This document shows positions 1 through 6,957 of a stretch of 42,982 nt of DNA, piece by piece. Position 1 is the first letter of the stretch. The number at the start of each line of letters is the position of its first letter. A program made the position numbers and the translations under genes. The stretch is from Nocardioides sp. (GTDB lineage: Bacteria > Actinomycetota > Actinomycetes > Propionibacteriales > Nocardioidaceae): positions 1 through 42,982 of the forward strand of contig JAICSK010000002.1 in the NCBI GenBank assembly GCA_025936915.1. The letters are read 5' to 3'. The notes below the pieces were generated by a model. It saw only the letters and a program-made list of their open reading frames with translations, searched no databases and was not told where the DNA came from.

Positions 1-188
1 GAGCCGTGAGCCGGCAACGGCGGTCGGCAACCAGAGGACCTGCTCCTCCTCCAAAGCAAAGGACCGCAACCACCCACCCACCGCAAGGGGTCTTGTGACG
101 GTCGCAGAGCGAGCTCCTCGACCAGCCGGGCTCTCCTGATACCCAAGTGTGCGGAAGTGGGTACGGGTGGGCGAGGGAGGTGAGCACC

Positions 189-521
189 ATGCGTGTGCTG
201 CGTGCTCTGCTGGGTTCGTTGTTGTGGATCCTGGCGTGTGTCGTGACGCTGGTCGGCGCCCTGCTCAGTGTCACGATCATCCTGGCGCCGGTCGGCATAC
301 CCCTGCTGTTCCTGGCCCGACGGTTGTTCCAGTCGTCGATGGCGCTCTTCTTGCCACGAGCGCTTCGGCATCCGGCGCAGGAACTCGGGAAGAAGGGTCG
401 CGACGCCGTGCAGGACGCGGGCAAGAAGGCTCGCAAGACGACCAAGAAGAAGAACCGCCTGTGGGGCCGGAAGCGCTCCTGGTTCGACCGCCTCGTCGAG
501 GGCGTGCTCCAGGCGTTCTGA
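189..521 (+). CDS. small membrane protein with basic tail
   Basis: A 110-residue protein of unknown function. Residues 4-45 are almost entirely hydrophobic, enough for two closely spaced membrane segments. The second half (about 70-105) is very rich in Lys and Arg, so it is probably cytoplasmic and may touch lipid head groups or nucleic acid. I chose ATG 189 because a GGGAGG ribosome-binding site lies just upstream; an in-frame ATG at 147 and GTG at 180 are less well placed. It reads toward the ABC1-kinase gene 47 bases downstream, which appears to have its own promoter-like hexamer. I recognise no named family. The gene is likely real from codon use and the ribosome-binding site. Confidence 0.7.
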   Translation: MRVLRALLGSLLWILACVVTLVGALLSVTIILAPVGIPLLFLARRLFQSSMALFLPRALRHPAQELGKKGRDAVQDAGKKARKTTKKKNRLWGRKRSWFDRLVEGVLQAF

Positions 522-568
522 TTGCGGGGCGCGTGAGCCGCCCTGGGTGCATCGGGGAGAATGGAGTC

Positions 569-1900
569 ATGACCGAGCTCCCTCGCAAGGCCGTCGCGCG
601 CACCGCACGGCTGGCGGCGCTGCCCCTGGGGTACGCCGGTCGCAGCGCGCTCGGGCTCGGCAAGCGGCTCGGTGGACGTTCGGCCGAGACCGTGATGAGC
701 GAGATCCAGCAGCGGACGGCCGAGCAGCTGTTCCGGACGCTGGGCGAGCTCAAGGGCGGGGCGATGAAGTTCGGCCAGGCGATGTCGGTGCTCGAGGCCG
801 CACTGCCCGACGAGATGGTGGCGCCGTACCGGACCGAGCTCACCCGGCTGCAGGACTCCGCTCCCCCGATGCCGACACAGACCGTGCGCGACCAGATCGA
901 GCACGACCTCGGCGCCCACTGGAAGGCCGACCTGGTCTGGCTCGACGGCGGTCCGACCGCGGCCGCCAGCATCGGTCAGGTGCACAAGGGTCGCTGGCGT
1001 GACGGGCGTGAGGTGGCGGTCAAGGTGCAGTACCCCGGTGCCGGCGAGGCGCTCCAGTCCGATCTCCGCCAGCTCGCCCGGCTCGCCCGCACCATCGGTC
1101 CGCTCGTCCCCGGCATCGAGGTCAAGCCGCTCGTGGAGGAGCTGCAGGCCCGGGCCCGCGACGAGCTCGACTACACCCTCGAGGCCGAGGCGCAGCAGGC
1201 GTTCGCCGACGCGTTCCGCGGCGACCCCGACATCGTGGTCCCCGACGTCGTCGCGGTCGGGCACCACGTGCTCGTCTCGGAGTGGCTGGAGAGCCCGGCG
1301 TCCCTCGCGTCGGTCATCCGGGACGGGGCGCAGGAGGAGCGCGACCACTACGGCGAGCTGTTCGTGCGCTTCCTGTTCGCGGGTCCGCCCCGCACCGGGA
1401 TGCTCCATGCCGACCCGCACCCCGGCAACTTCCGGATCATCCCGAACGACGACGGCACGCCAGGGCGCCTCGGCGTGCTCGACTACGGCGCGGTCGCCCG
1501 ACTGCCCGACGCCGGCCTGCCGGAGGCCATGGGCCGGTTGATCCGGATCGCCGGCGACCGCGAGCCCGCCGAGCTGGTCGAGGGCCTGCGCGAGGAGGGC
1601 TTCATCAAGCCGGGCCTCGACGTCGATCCCGAGCTGGTGCTCGACTACCTGTCGCCGTTCGTCGAGCCGACGCTGGTGGAGCGGTTCCGGTTCTCGAGGG
1701 AGTGGATGCAGGGACAGTTCCGGCGGATCAACAACCCCAAGGAACCGACGTACGCCGTGGCGCTCAAGCTCAACCTGCCGCCGGCGTACCTGCTCATCCA
1801 CCGCACCTGGCTCGGAGGCGTCGGCGTGCTCAGCCAGCTGGGGGCCGAGGCGCCGTTCAGGGCGATCCTCGAGGAGAACCTGCCGGGCTTCGCCGACTGA
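569..1900 (+). CDS. ABC1/UbiB-family atypical kinase (AarF-like)
   Basis: A 443-residue member of the ABC1 (ADCK/UbiB) protein-kinase-like family, linked in other organisms to quinone or lipid metabolism. Visible family marks are the KFGQAMSV motif (KxGQ, around residue 67), a VKVQYPG strand carrying the ATP-site lysine, HADPHPGNF as the catalytic-loop equivalent and LDYGAV as the metal-binding DFG equivalent. The start is ATG 569; the reading frame stays open upstream but has no family similarity there. GAGAAT ends six bases before this ATG, so the mRNA may be leaderless. The 3' end overlaps the convergent MFS gene by 44 bp. Its substrate cannot be told from sequence. Confidence 0.93.
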   Translation: MTELPRKAVARTARLAALPLGYAGRSALGLGKRLGGRSAETVMSEIQQRTAEQLFRTLGELKGGAMKFGQAMSVLEAALPDEMVAPYRTELTRLQDSAPPMPTQTVRDQIEHDLGAHWKADLVWLDGGPTAAASIGQVHKGRWRDGREVAVKVQYPGAGEALQSDLRQLARLARTIGPLVPGIEVKPLVEELQARARDELDYTLEAEAQQAFADAFRGDPDIVVPDVVAVGHHVLVSEWLESPASLASVIRDGAQEERDHYGELFVRFLFAGPPRTGMLHADPHPGNFRIIPNDDGTPGRLGVLDYGAVARLPDAGLPEAMGRLIRIAGDREPAELVEGLREEGFIKPGLDVDPELVLDYLSPFVEPTLVERFRFSREWMQGQFRRINNPKEPTYAVALKLNLPPAYLLIHRTWLGGVGVLSQLGAEAPFRAILEENLPGFAD

Positions 1901-3050
1901 CCCGGCCCGCCACCAGCGCGACCGCGGCGGCCCCCACACCCACGACGCCGCACAGCGGCCAGAGCAGCGTCGGTGCGGCGGCGTAGACCGCCGACCCCAG
2001 CGGGCCGGACAGCATCGTGCCGGAGGTCGCGGCACCGGTGTAGAGACCTTGGTACTGCCCGACCAGGTGGTCGGGCGCGGCGTCGAGCACGTGGGCGGTC
2101 GCCGTGGTCTTGTAGAGGATCTCGCCCGCGGTCAGCACGACCATGGCCAGGATCGCCGTCGCGGCCGACACCGGTAACCCGAACAGGGCGAAGCCGAAGC
2201 CGACGAGGGCGTAGCCGCCCGCGATGATCGGGTACGACGCGTGCCGACGCAGACGCTGCGCGACCGGGATCTCGAGCAGCAGGATCAACCCGGAGCCGAT
2301 CGCGTTCAGCGCGGTGTAGAGGCCCACCGGCTCTCCCGAGTCGCGCAGGTGCAGCGGAACCGTGGTGTAGAGCTGGCGGTAGACCAGGTCGGCGAGCACC
2401 ACCGCCGGGAGCAAGGTCAGCAGGGCCCGGTCGGCACGTACCGCTCGCCACAGGCCGTGCGCCGACGGGTGAGCCCGGTGGGGCGTCGGCGGAGTGACCT
2501 CTCGAGGGAGGGCGGGTGAGATCAGCAGCCGCACCCCCAGCGACATCAGCCCCTCGACCACGAAGAGCGCGCTCCAGGAGTGCGCGACGATCACCGCGGC
2601 CAGAGGTGGTCCGATCACGAACCCGGCATTGGAGGCCGCGCGCCCGATGGCGACCGACGTACGCCGGTCTCCCCGTGCGACGGCCAGCGCGGAGAGCGCC
2701 CCGATCGAGACCCCGACGGTCGCGCCCAGGTAGGAGAGCACCGGCAGCCAGACGACCAGGACCGGGACCGGCAGCCACGGCACGGACATCGTGCCGAGCC
2801 CGGCGACCACCGAACCCGACAACACGACCCGCCGGTGCCCGTACCGGTCTCCCCACCGTCCGCCGGTGAAGTTGCCGGCGAGCAGGCCGATCCCCACCTC
2901 GCCGGCGATCACTCCCGTTGCCGGGACGGACAGGTCGCGTGGGCCGGTGAGGTAGAGGGTGAGGAAGAGCATCGTGTACGCCGTCGCCGAGCTCAGGAAC
3001 CGGCCCGCCGCGAGCACCCAGACGAGCCGCGGCACCTCCCGGAGGTTCAT
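1857..3050 (-). CDS. MFS transporter
   Basis: A 397-residue protein with about twelve hydrophobic segments and the loop 2-3 signature of the major facilitator superfamily (GGRWGDRYGHRRV, around residues 63-75). That places it among proton-driven drug or metabolite exporters of the inner membrane. It is the last gene of a leftward operon (DinB, DinB, GNAT, MFS) and starts 7 bases after the GNAT stop. The pairing with an acetyltransferase is compatible with a detoxification role, but that is inference. The substrate is unknown. Its 3' end overlaps the convergent ABC1-kinase gene. Confidence 0.92.
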   Translation of the reverse strand: MNLREVPRLVWVLAAGRFLSSATAYTMLFLTLYLTGPRDLSVPATGVIAGEVGIGLLAGNFTGGRWGDRYGHRRVVLSGSVVAGLGTMSVPWLPVPVLVVWLPVLSYLGATVGVSIGALSALAVARGDRRTSVAIGRAASNAGFVIGPPLAAVIVAHSWSALFVVEGLMSLGVRLLISPALPREVTPPTPHRAHPSAHGLWRAVRADRALLTLLPAVVLADLVYRQLYTTVPLHLRDSGEPVGLYTALNAIGSGLILLLEIPVAQRLRRHASYPIIAGGYALVGFGFALFGLPVSAATAILAMVVLTAGEILYKTTATAHVLDAAPDHLVGQYQGLYTGAATSGTMLSGPLGSAVYAAAPTLLWPLCGVVGVGAAAVALVAGRVSRRSPAGSPRGSP

Positions 3051-3057
3051 CTCGCGC

Positions 3058-3555
3058 TCACCCGAGCGGGAGGTACATCACGTGCAGGCCGACCCGGCCG
3101 TGGGTGGCCGAACGAAAGGCGCCGGGGACCGTGCCGACGATCTCGAACCCGATGCTCCGCCACAGGTGGACGGCGGCCTCGTTGGTCTCGACGACGGCGT
3201 TGAACTGGATGCCGGCGTAACCCTGGGTGCGGTGCCAGTCGACGACGTACGCCGCCAGTGCGCGGCCGACGCCGCGACCGGACGCCGCCGGGTCGACCAT
3301 GAACGACGCGGTGCCGACGTGGTCACCCCGCGAGGGCCGGTTGGGTCCCATCTTGGCGGAGCCGACCACCCGACCCTCGTCCTCGAACACGACCGTCAGG
3401 CCGGGCGGTCGCTCCAGCCAGAGATCGCGGGCCTGGTCGGAGGTCAGGTCGTCGGGGTAGGCGTAGGTCTCACCCGCCGCGACGATCGCGGCGAAGAACG
3501 GCCAGATCTGCGGCCAGTCGTCGTCGGTCGCCGGCCGGATCCGGGGATCACTCAC
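3058..3555 (-). CDS. GNAT-family N-acetyltransferase
   Basis: A 165-residue single-domain acetyltransferase that should use acetyl-CoA. The acetyl-CoA pyrophosphate loop is seen as RGVGRAL, after a beta-4 strand (ASFMVDPAASG). The C-terminal half has the usual NxxA-like region (VVETNEAAVHLWRSIGF) of phosphinothricin/aminoglycoside-type GNATs. The GTG start at 3555 overlaps the stop of the upstream DinB gene by 8 bases, which suggests translational coupling. The acceptor is not predictable. It sits between a DinB-fold gene and an MFS exporter. Confidence 0.93.
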   Translation of the reverse strand: MSDPRIRPATDDDWPQIWPFFAAIVAAGETYAYPDDLTSDQARDLWLERPPGLTVVFEDEGRVVGSAKMGPNRPSRGDHVGTASFMVDPAASGRGVGRALAAYVVDWHRTQGYAGIQFNAVVETNEAAVHLWRSIGFEIVGTVPGAFRSATHGRVGLHVMYLPLG

Positions 3556-4102
3556 CCTTCTGGCCGTCGATGGACTGGCGGATCAGGTCGGCGTGGCCGT
3601 TGTGGCGGGCGTACTCCTCGATCATGTGCACGAGGATCCAGCGGAGGGTGAACGTCTGGCCGGTACGGCGGCCCTTGCGCGCCGATTCCTGCTCGAGCCC
3701 GCCACGCGCGAGCGCGTCGTCGACGACCGCGTCGGCGCGGCGTACAGCCTCGTCGAACAGGGCGAAGAGCTCCTGCGGGGTGTCGTCCTTCGCGGTGCGG
3801 AACTCATAGTCGTCGTCGTCCTCGGCCCACGGGACCGGGTCGAACGGAGGCAGGTAGACGCCGCCGGAGTAGGTGACCTCGAACCAGTACGACTCGACGA
3901 GCGCGACGTGCTTCATGATCCCGCCCAGCGTCATGTCGGACGGCGGGAGCTGACGGGCCAGCTGCTCCTGGGTGAGCCCGCTGCACTTCCAGCGGAGCGT
4001 GTCACGGTGGTAGGTCAGGAAGGCGCGCAGCGTCGCGACCTCGTCGCCGTGGAGGGGCGGGTCGACCCGTGACTCCGGGTCGAACGCCTGCGGTTCACTC
4101 AC
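3548..4102 (-). CDS. DinB-fold protein (DUF664-like), second copy
   Basis: A 184-residue four-helix-bundle protein of the DinB/DUF664 superfamily, whose members are often mycothiol- or bacillithiol-dependent transferases or hydrolases. The metal-binding histidine pattern is present: one in the GGIMKHVALVE helix and a second pair in the C-terminal MIEEYARHNGHADLIR helix. I chose GTG 4102, read as VSEPQ, because the neighbouring genes also begin GTG-AGT-GAn; GTG 4111 is an alternative. It overlaps the upstream paralogue by 8 bases. The two copies share long identical blocks (RWKCSGLTQEQLAR, MIEEYARHNG), so a tandem duplication is clear. Confidence 0.93.
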   Translation of the reverse strand: MSEPQAFDPESRVDPPLHGDEVATLRAFLTYHRDTLRWKCSGLTQEQLARQLPPSDMTLGGIMKHVALVESYWFEVTYSGGVYLPPFDPVPWAEDDDDYEFRTAKDDTPQELFALFDEAVRRADAVVDDALARGGLEQESARKGRRTGQTFTLRWILVHMIEEYARHNGHADLIRQSIDGQKGE

Positions 4103-4637
4103 CGGTCTCACCGTCCACGGACTCGCGGATCAGGTCGGCCTGACCGTTGTGCCGGGCGTACTCCTCGATCATGTGCAGCATGATCCAACGAAGGCTGAAG
4201 GCACCGTCGTGCGAGCTCTGCTCGGCCGACTCGGTGTCGAGGCCGTCGCGCGCCAGGGCCTCGTCGATGGCGGCGTCCGCGCGGCGTACGCAGTCGTCGT
4301 AGAGGGCACGGAGCTCGACCGGGTCGTCGTCGCGGGCGGTGCGCCACTCCCAGTCGGGGTCGGCGTCCCAGTCGACGCCGTCGAACGGCGCGGGGTAGCC
4401 CTGGCCCGCGAGCGTATTGCCGAACCAGCCGACCTCGTTGAGGGCCAGGTGCTTCATCATCCCGCCGAGCGTCATCGTGGACGGCGGGTGAACCCGTGCC
4501 AGCTGCTCCTGGGTCAGGCCGGAACACTTCCAGCGGAAGGTGTCGCGGTGGTAGTCGAGAAACCCCCGCAGGGCCGTGACCTCGTCGGCCCGGATCGGGG
4601 CCTCGGTGCGCGTCGTCTGGTCGAACGTCTGCGTCAT
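4095..4637 (-). CDS. DinB-fold protein (DUF664-like), first copy
   Basis: A 180-residue DinB/DUF664-family protein, the first gene of the leftward operon that ends with the MFS transporter. Histidines in the GGMMKHLALNE helix and in MIEEYARHNGQADLIR fit the metal site of the superfamily. ATG 4637 (MTQTFDQ) is preferred over an upstream in-frame start because a TAGCGT hexamer lies seven bases before it, typical of a leaderless start. It is a close paralogue of the next gene. In actinobacteria these enzymes are thought to act with mycothiol, but the substrate here is unknown. Confidence 0.93.
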   Translation of the reverse strand: MTQTFDQTTRTEAPIRADEVTALRGFLDYHRDTFRWKCSGLTQEQLARVHPPSTMTLGGMMKHLALNEVGWFGNTLAGQGYPAPFDGVDWDADPDWEWRTARDDDPVELRALYDDCVRRADAAIDEALARDGLDTESAEQSSHDGAFSLRWIMLHMIEEYARHNGQADLIRESVDGETGE

Positions 4638-4644
4638 GCTCACG

Positions 4645-4650
4645 ACGCTA
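4645..4650 (-). promoter_or_regulatory. -10 element, leaderless start of DinB operon
   Basis: TAGCGT on the minus strand, followed by 7 bases and then ATG 4637. This spacing puts the transcription start at or next to the start codon. Confidence 0.6.
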
Positions 4651-4688
4651 GTCACGGCTACCGACACGCCGCACCCGGGTTTCGCCGC

Positions 4689-5468
4689 TCACCAGAGCCC
4701 GAGCAGGGCACCGCCGATCCGGATGACGAAGCCGGCCACCACGACGATGAAGAAGATCCGCACGAACCCGGTGCCCCGGGCGACCGCGGTGCGGGCACCG
4801 AGATAGCCGCCCACCAGGTTGCAGGCACCCATCACGAAGCCGACCTTCCACAGCACGGCACCTTGCGGCACGAAGACGCACAGGGCCGCCAGGTTGGTCG
4901 CCCAGTTGGCGATGCGGGCCTTGGCGGACGCCTCGAGGAAGCTGTAGCCGAGCATCCCGACCAGGCTGATCACGAAGAAGCTCCCGGTGCCCGGGCCGAG
5001 CGCGCCGTCGTAGCAGCCGATCAGCAGGCCGGCCAGCATCGCGATGCCGACGTGCCGCCGCCCGTCGTACCGGAGCAAGGTGCTCTCGCCCAGGCTCGGT
5101 CGGAGGACGACGTAGGTGCCCACCACGACGAGCACGACCAGCACGATCGGGTCGAAGGCGGTAGTGGAGATGTGCGACCCGATCACGGCGCCACCGACGG
5201 ACCCGACGAACGCGCAGGCCATCATCGGACCGAACGTCCGGGGGTCGGGCCTCACCCGGCGGTAGTACGTCGCGCTGCTCACGGACGTGCCGCAGATCCC
5301 GCTCAGCTTGTTGGTGGCAAGCACCTGGACGGGCGCGGCGTTCGGCAGCCCGATCAGGAGGGCGGGCAGCTGGACGAGCCCCCCGCCCCCGACCACGGCG
5401 TCCACGAAGCCGGCGGCGAGTCCCGCCAGCGCAAGCAGCAGCAGGGTCGTCGTGGACGGGTCGGTCAC
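4689..5468 (-). CDS. TauE/SafE-family sulfite/organosulfonate exporter
   Basis: A 259-residue membrane protein with about eight hydrophobic segments. It carries the repeated signature of the TauE/SafE (DUF81) family: GFVDAVVGGGGLVQLP near the N-terminus, and the second half-repeat beginning GCYDGALGPGTGSFF around residue 152. Family members move sulfite, sulfoacetate or other small anions across the inner membrane. The GTG start at 5468 follows the hemerythrin gene stop by one base, so the two are co-transcribed. The actual substrate is unknown; the hemerythrin partner hints at oxygen- or iron-related regulation, as inference only. Confidence 0.92.
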   Translation of the reverse strand: MTDPSTTTLLLLALAGLAAGFVDAVVGGGGLVQLPALLIGLPNAAPVQVLATNKLSGICGTSVSSATYYRRVRPDPRTFGPMMACAFVGSVGGAVIGSHISTTAFDPIVLVVLVVVGTYVVLRPSLGESTLLRYDGRRHVGIAMLAGLLIGCYDGALGPGTGSFFVISLVGMLGYSFLEASAKARIANWATNLAALCVFVPQGAVLWKVGFVMGACNLVGGYLGARTAVARGTGFVRIFFIVVVAGFVIRIGGALLGLW

Positions 5469-5469
5469 G

Positions 5470-6030
5470 TCAGTAGAACCCGTGCCGGGCGAGCGGTCCC
5501 CGGAGCTCGCGCTCCTCGTAGGCGAGGTGGCTCAGCAGCCGGTCGCCGAGGGTGTGCAGCGCGTCGTCGACCGCGTCGAGCGCGGCCCGGTCCGACTCGC
5601 ACACGAGTGCGACCAGGCTGCGGTCGACCGTGTCGAGCAGGTGATGGATGAACACGTGCTCCTCGGAGAGCCGGTCGAGCACCGGCGCGGTGGCGGGTTC
5701 GGCGCGCCGCAGGTGGGTGAAGACGCTCGCGTCCTCGAGGGAGTGGTGCCCGTTGACGAAGCCGCAGTAGGACTGGCAGTAGGCGCCGAGGGTCCAGTTG
5801 TTCTGGCGCAGCGACATCGCGTGCACCTCCGACCGCGCGTCGCCCGCCGCCAGCACGCCACGTCGTACCTCGTCGACGAGGCCGTGGAGCCGGGTGAGCT
5901 CGCTGCGCAGGTGGTCATGGATCTCGACGAGGTGCTGCGGGAAGACCTCCTGGGCCGCGTCGTACGACGTGTCGGCCGGCTCGGCGAGGGTCGGGCGCGT
6001 GGACTCGTCCCAGGTCGTGTCGTGGCTCAT
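5470..6030 (-). CDS. hemerythrin-domain protein
   Basis: A 186-residue helical protein with the hemerythrin HHE-type metal-ligand pattern: HDHLRSE in helix 1 (about residues 38-44), GHHSLED in the middle, EEHVFIHH in the third helix and HLAYEERE near the C-terminus. Hemerythrin domains bind a di-iron centre that senses or carries O2, NO or other small ligands in the cytoplasm. It is the first gene of a two-gene unit with the TauE/SafE exporter. A TAGGTT hexamer stands nine bases before ATG 6030 and overlaps the -10 of the divergent BtuF-like gene. Confidence 0.9.
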   Translation of the reverse strand: MSHDTTWDESTRPTLAEPADTSYDAAQEVFPQHLVEIHDHLRSELTRLHGLVDEVRRGVLAAGDARSEVHAMSLRQNNWTLGAYCQSYCGFVNGHHSLEDASVFTHLRRAEPATAPVLDRLSEEHVFIHHLLDTVDRSLVALVCESDRAALDAVDDALHTLGDRLLSHLAYEERELRGPLARHGFY

Positions 6031-6039
6031 CTCGCACTC

Positions 6040-6049
6040 AACCTAGTGT
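6040..6049. promoter_or_regulatory. overlapping divergent -10 elements
   Basis: The ten bases aacctagtgt hold two -10 hexamers on opposite strands that share CTAG: TAGGTT for the hemerythrin gene (minus, 9 bases before ATG 6030) and TAGTGT for the BtuF-like gene (plus, 6 bases before GTG 6056). The whole intergenic gap is 25 bases, so the two promoters must compete. Confidence 0.6.
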
Positions 6050-6055
6050 GGACGC

Positions 6056-6922
6056 GTGCGCATCGTCTCGCTGCTGCCGTCGACCACGGAGATCCTGTTC
6101 GCGATCGGTGCCGGCGACGACGTGGTCGGGGTGACCTTCGAGTGCGACTTCCCGGCCGAGGCGCGGACCCGCCGGATCGTCTCGACGTCGGCGATGCCAG
6201 AGGGATTGAGCCCGGCCGAGATCGACGCGTTCGTGGTCGCGGCGATGGCGCGCGGCGACGACCTCTACCACCTCGATGCGGGCGCCCTCGCGGGGCTCGA
6301 CGCCGAGCTCGTCGTGACCCAGGACCTGTGTGCCGTGTGTGCCGTCGACGTCTCGGTCGTGGACGACGCGCTGGCGCATCTCGGCTGCACGGCCGAGGTG
6401 CTCACCATCGACCCGTACACCCTCGACGAGGTACTCGACTCGATCGTGGTGCTGGGTCGGGCCACCGGTCACCCGGCCCGCGCCGAGGCGCTGGTGAGGG
6501 AGCAGCGCGCCCGGCTCGACGTCGTACGCCGGGAGACGGCCGGGCGCGCGCGACCGCGGGTGATGTTCCTGGAGTGGACCGACCCGCCGTTCGCGCCCGG
6601 GCACTGGATCCCCGAGATGATCTCGATCGCCGGGGGTGAACCGCTGCTGGCGAGCTCCGGCGAGAAGTCGCGGCGGGTGACCTGGGAGCAGATCCAGGCG
6701 GCGTCACCCGATGTGGTCGTCGTGGCACCGTGCGGCTTCGACCGGGATGGCTCGCAGGCGCTGGCCGACGAGCTGGAGGTGAGTGGCGTCCTGCCGGGCG
6801 GCGTACCGGTGCACGCCGTCGACGCGAACGCGTCCTGGGCCCGCCCTGGCACTCGGCTGCCGGACGGCGTCGAGGAGCTGGCGTCGATCCTCGGGTCGGT
6901 TCGGATCCGGTCGTCCGCCTGA
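6056..6922 (+). CDS. cytosolic cobalamin-binding (BtuF-like) protein
   Basis: A 288-residue protein of the periplasmic-binding-protein type II fold (BtuF/FhuD, PF01497). It begins directly with the mature fold (MRIVSLLPSTTEIL) and has no signal peptide or lipobox, so it should stay in the cytoplasm. The VTQDLCAVCAV motif around residues 83-93 is the CxxC-containing signature of the non-exported branch annotated as cobalamin-binding proteins. No BtuC/BtuD partner is nearby. GTG 6056 sits six bases after TAGTGT, so the transcript is probably leaderless. Its real ligand and role are not established from sequence. Confidence 0.85.
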   Translation: MRIVSLLPSTTEILFAIGAGDDVVGVTFECDFPAEARTRRIVSTSAMPEGLSPAEIDAFVVAAMARGDDLYHLDAGALAGLDAELVVTQDLCAVCAVDVSVVDDALAHLGCTAEVLTIDPYTLDEVLDSIVVLGRATGHPARAEALVREQRARLDVVRRETAGRARPRVMFLEWTDPPFAPGHWIPEMISIAGGEPLLASSGEKSRRVTWEQIQAASPDVVVVAPCGFDRDGSQALADELEVSGVLPGGVPVHAVDANASWARPGTRLPDGVEELASILGSVRIRSSA

Positions 6923-6957
6923 CCTGCCGGACGACCAGGAGGGGCGGCGTGCGGCGC

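Noticed and set aside
1..188. Promoter of the first gene (TTGTGA at 93, GATACC at 138)
   Set aside because: The spacing between the two hexamers is far from 17 bases and neither is a good match, so no promoter was called.
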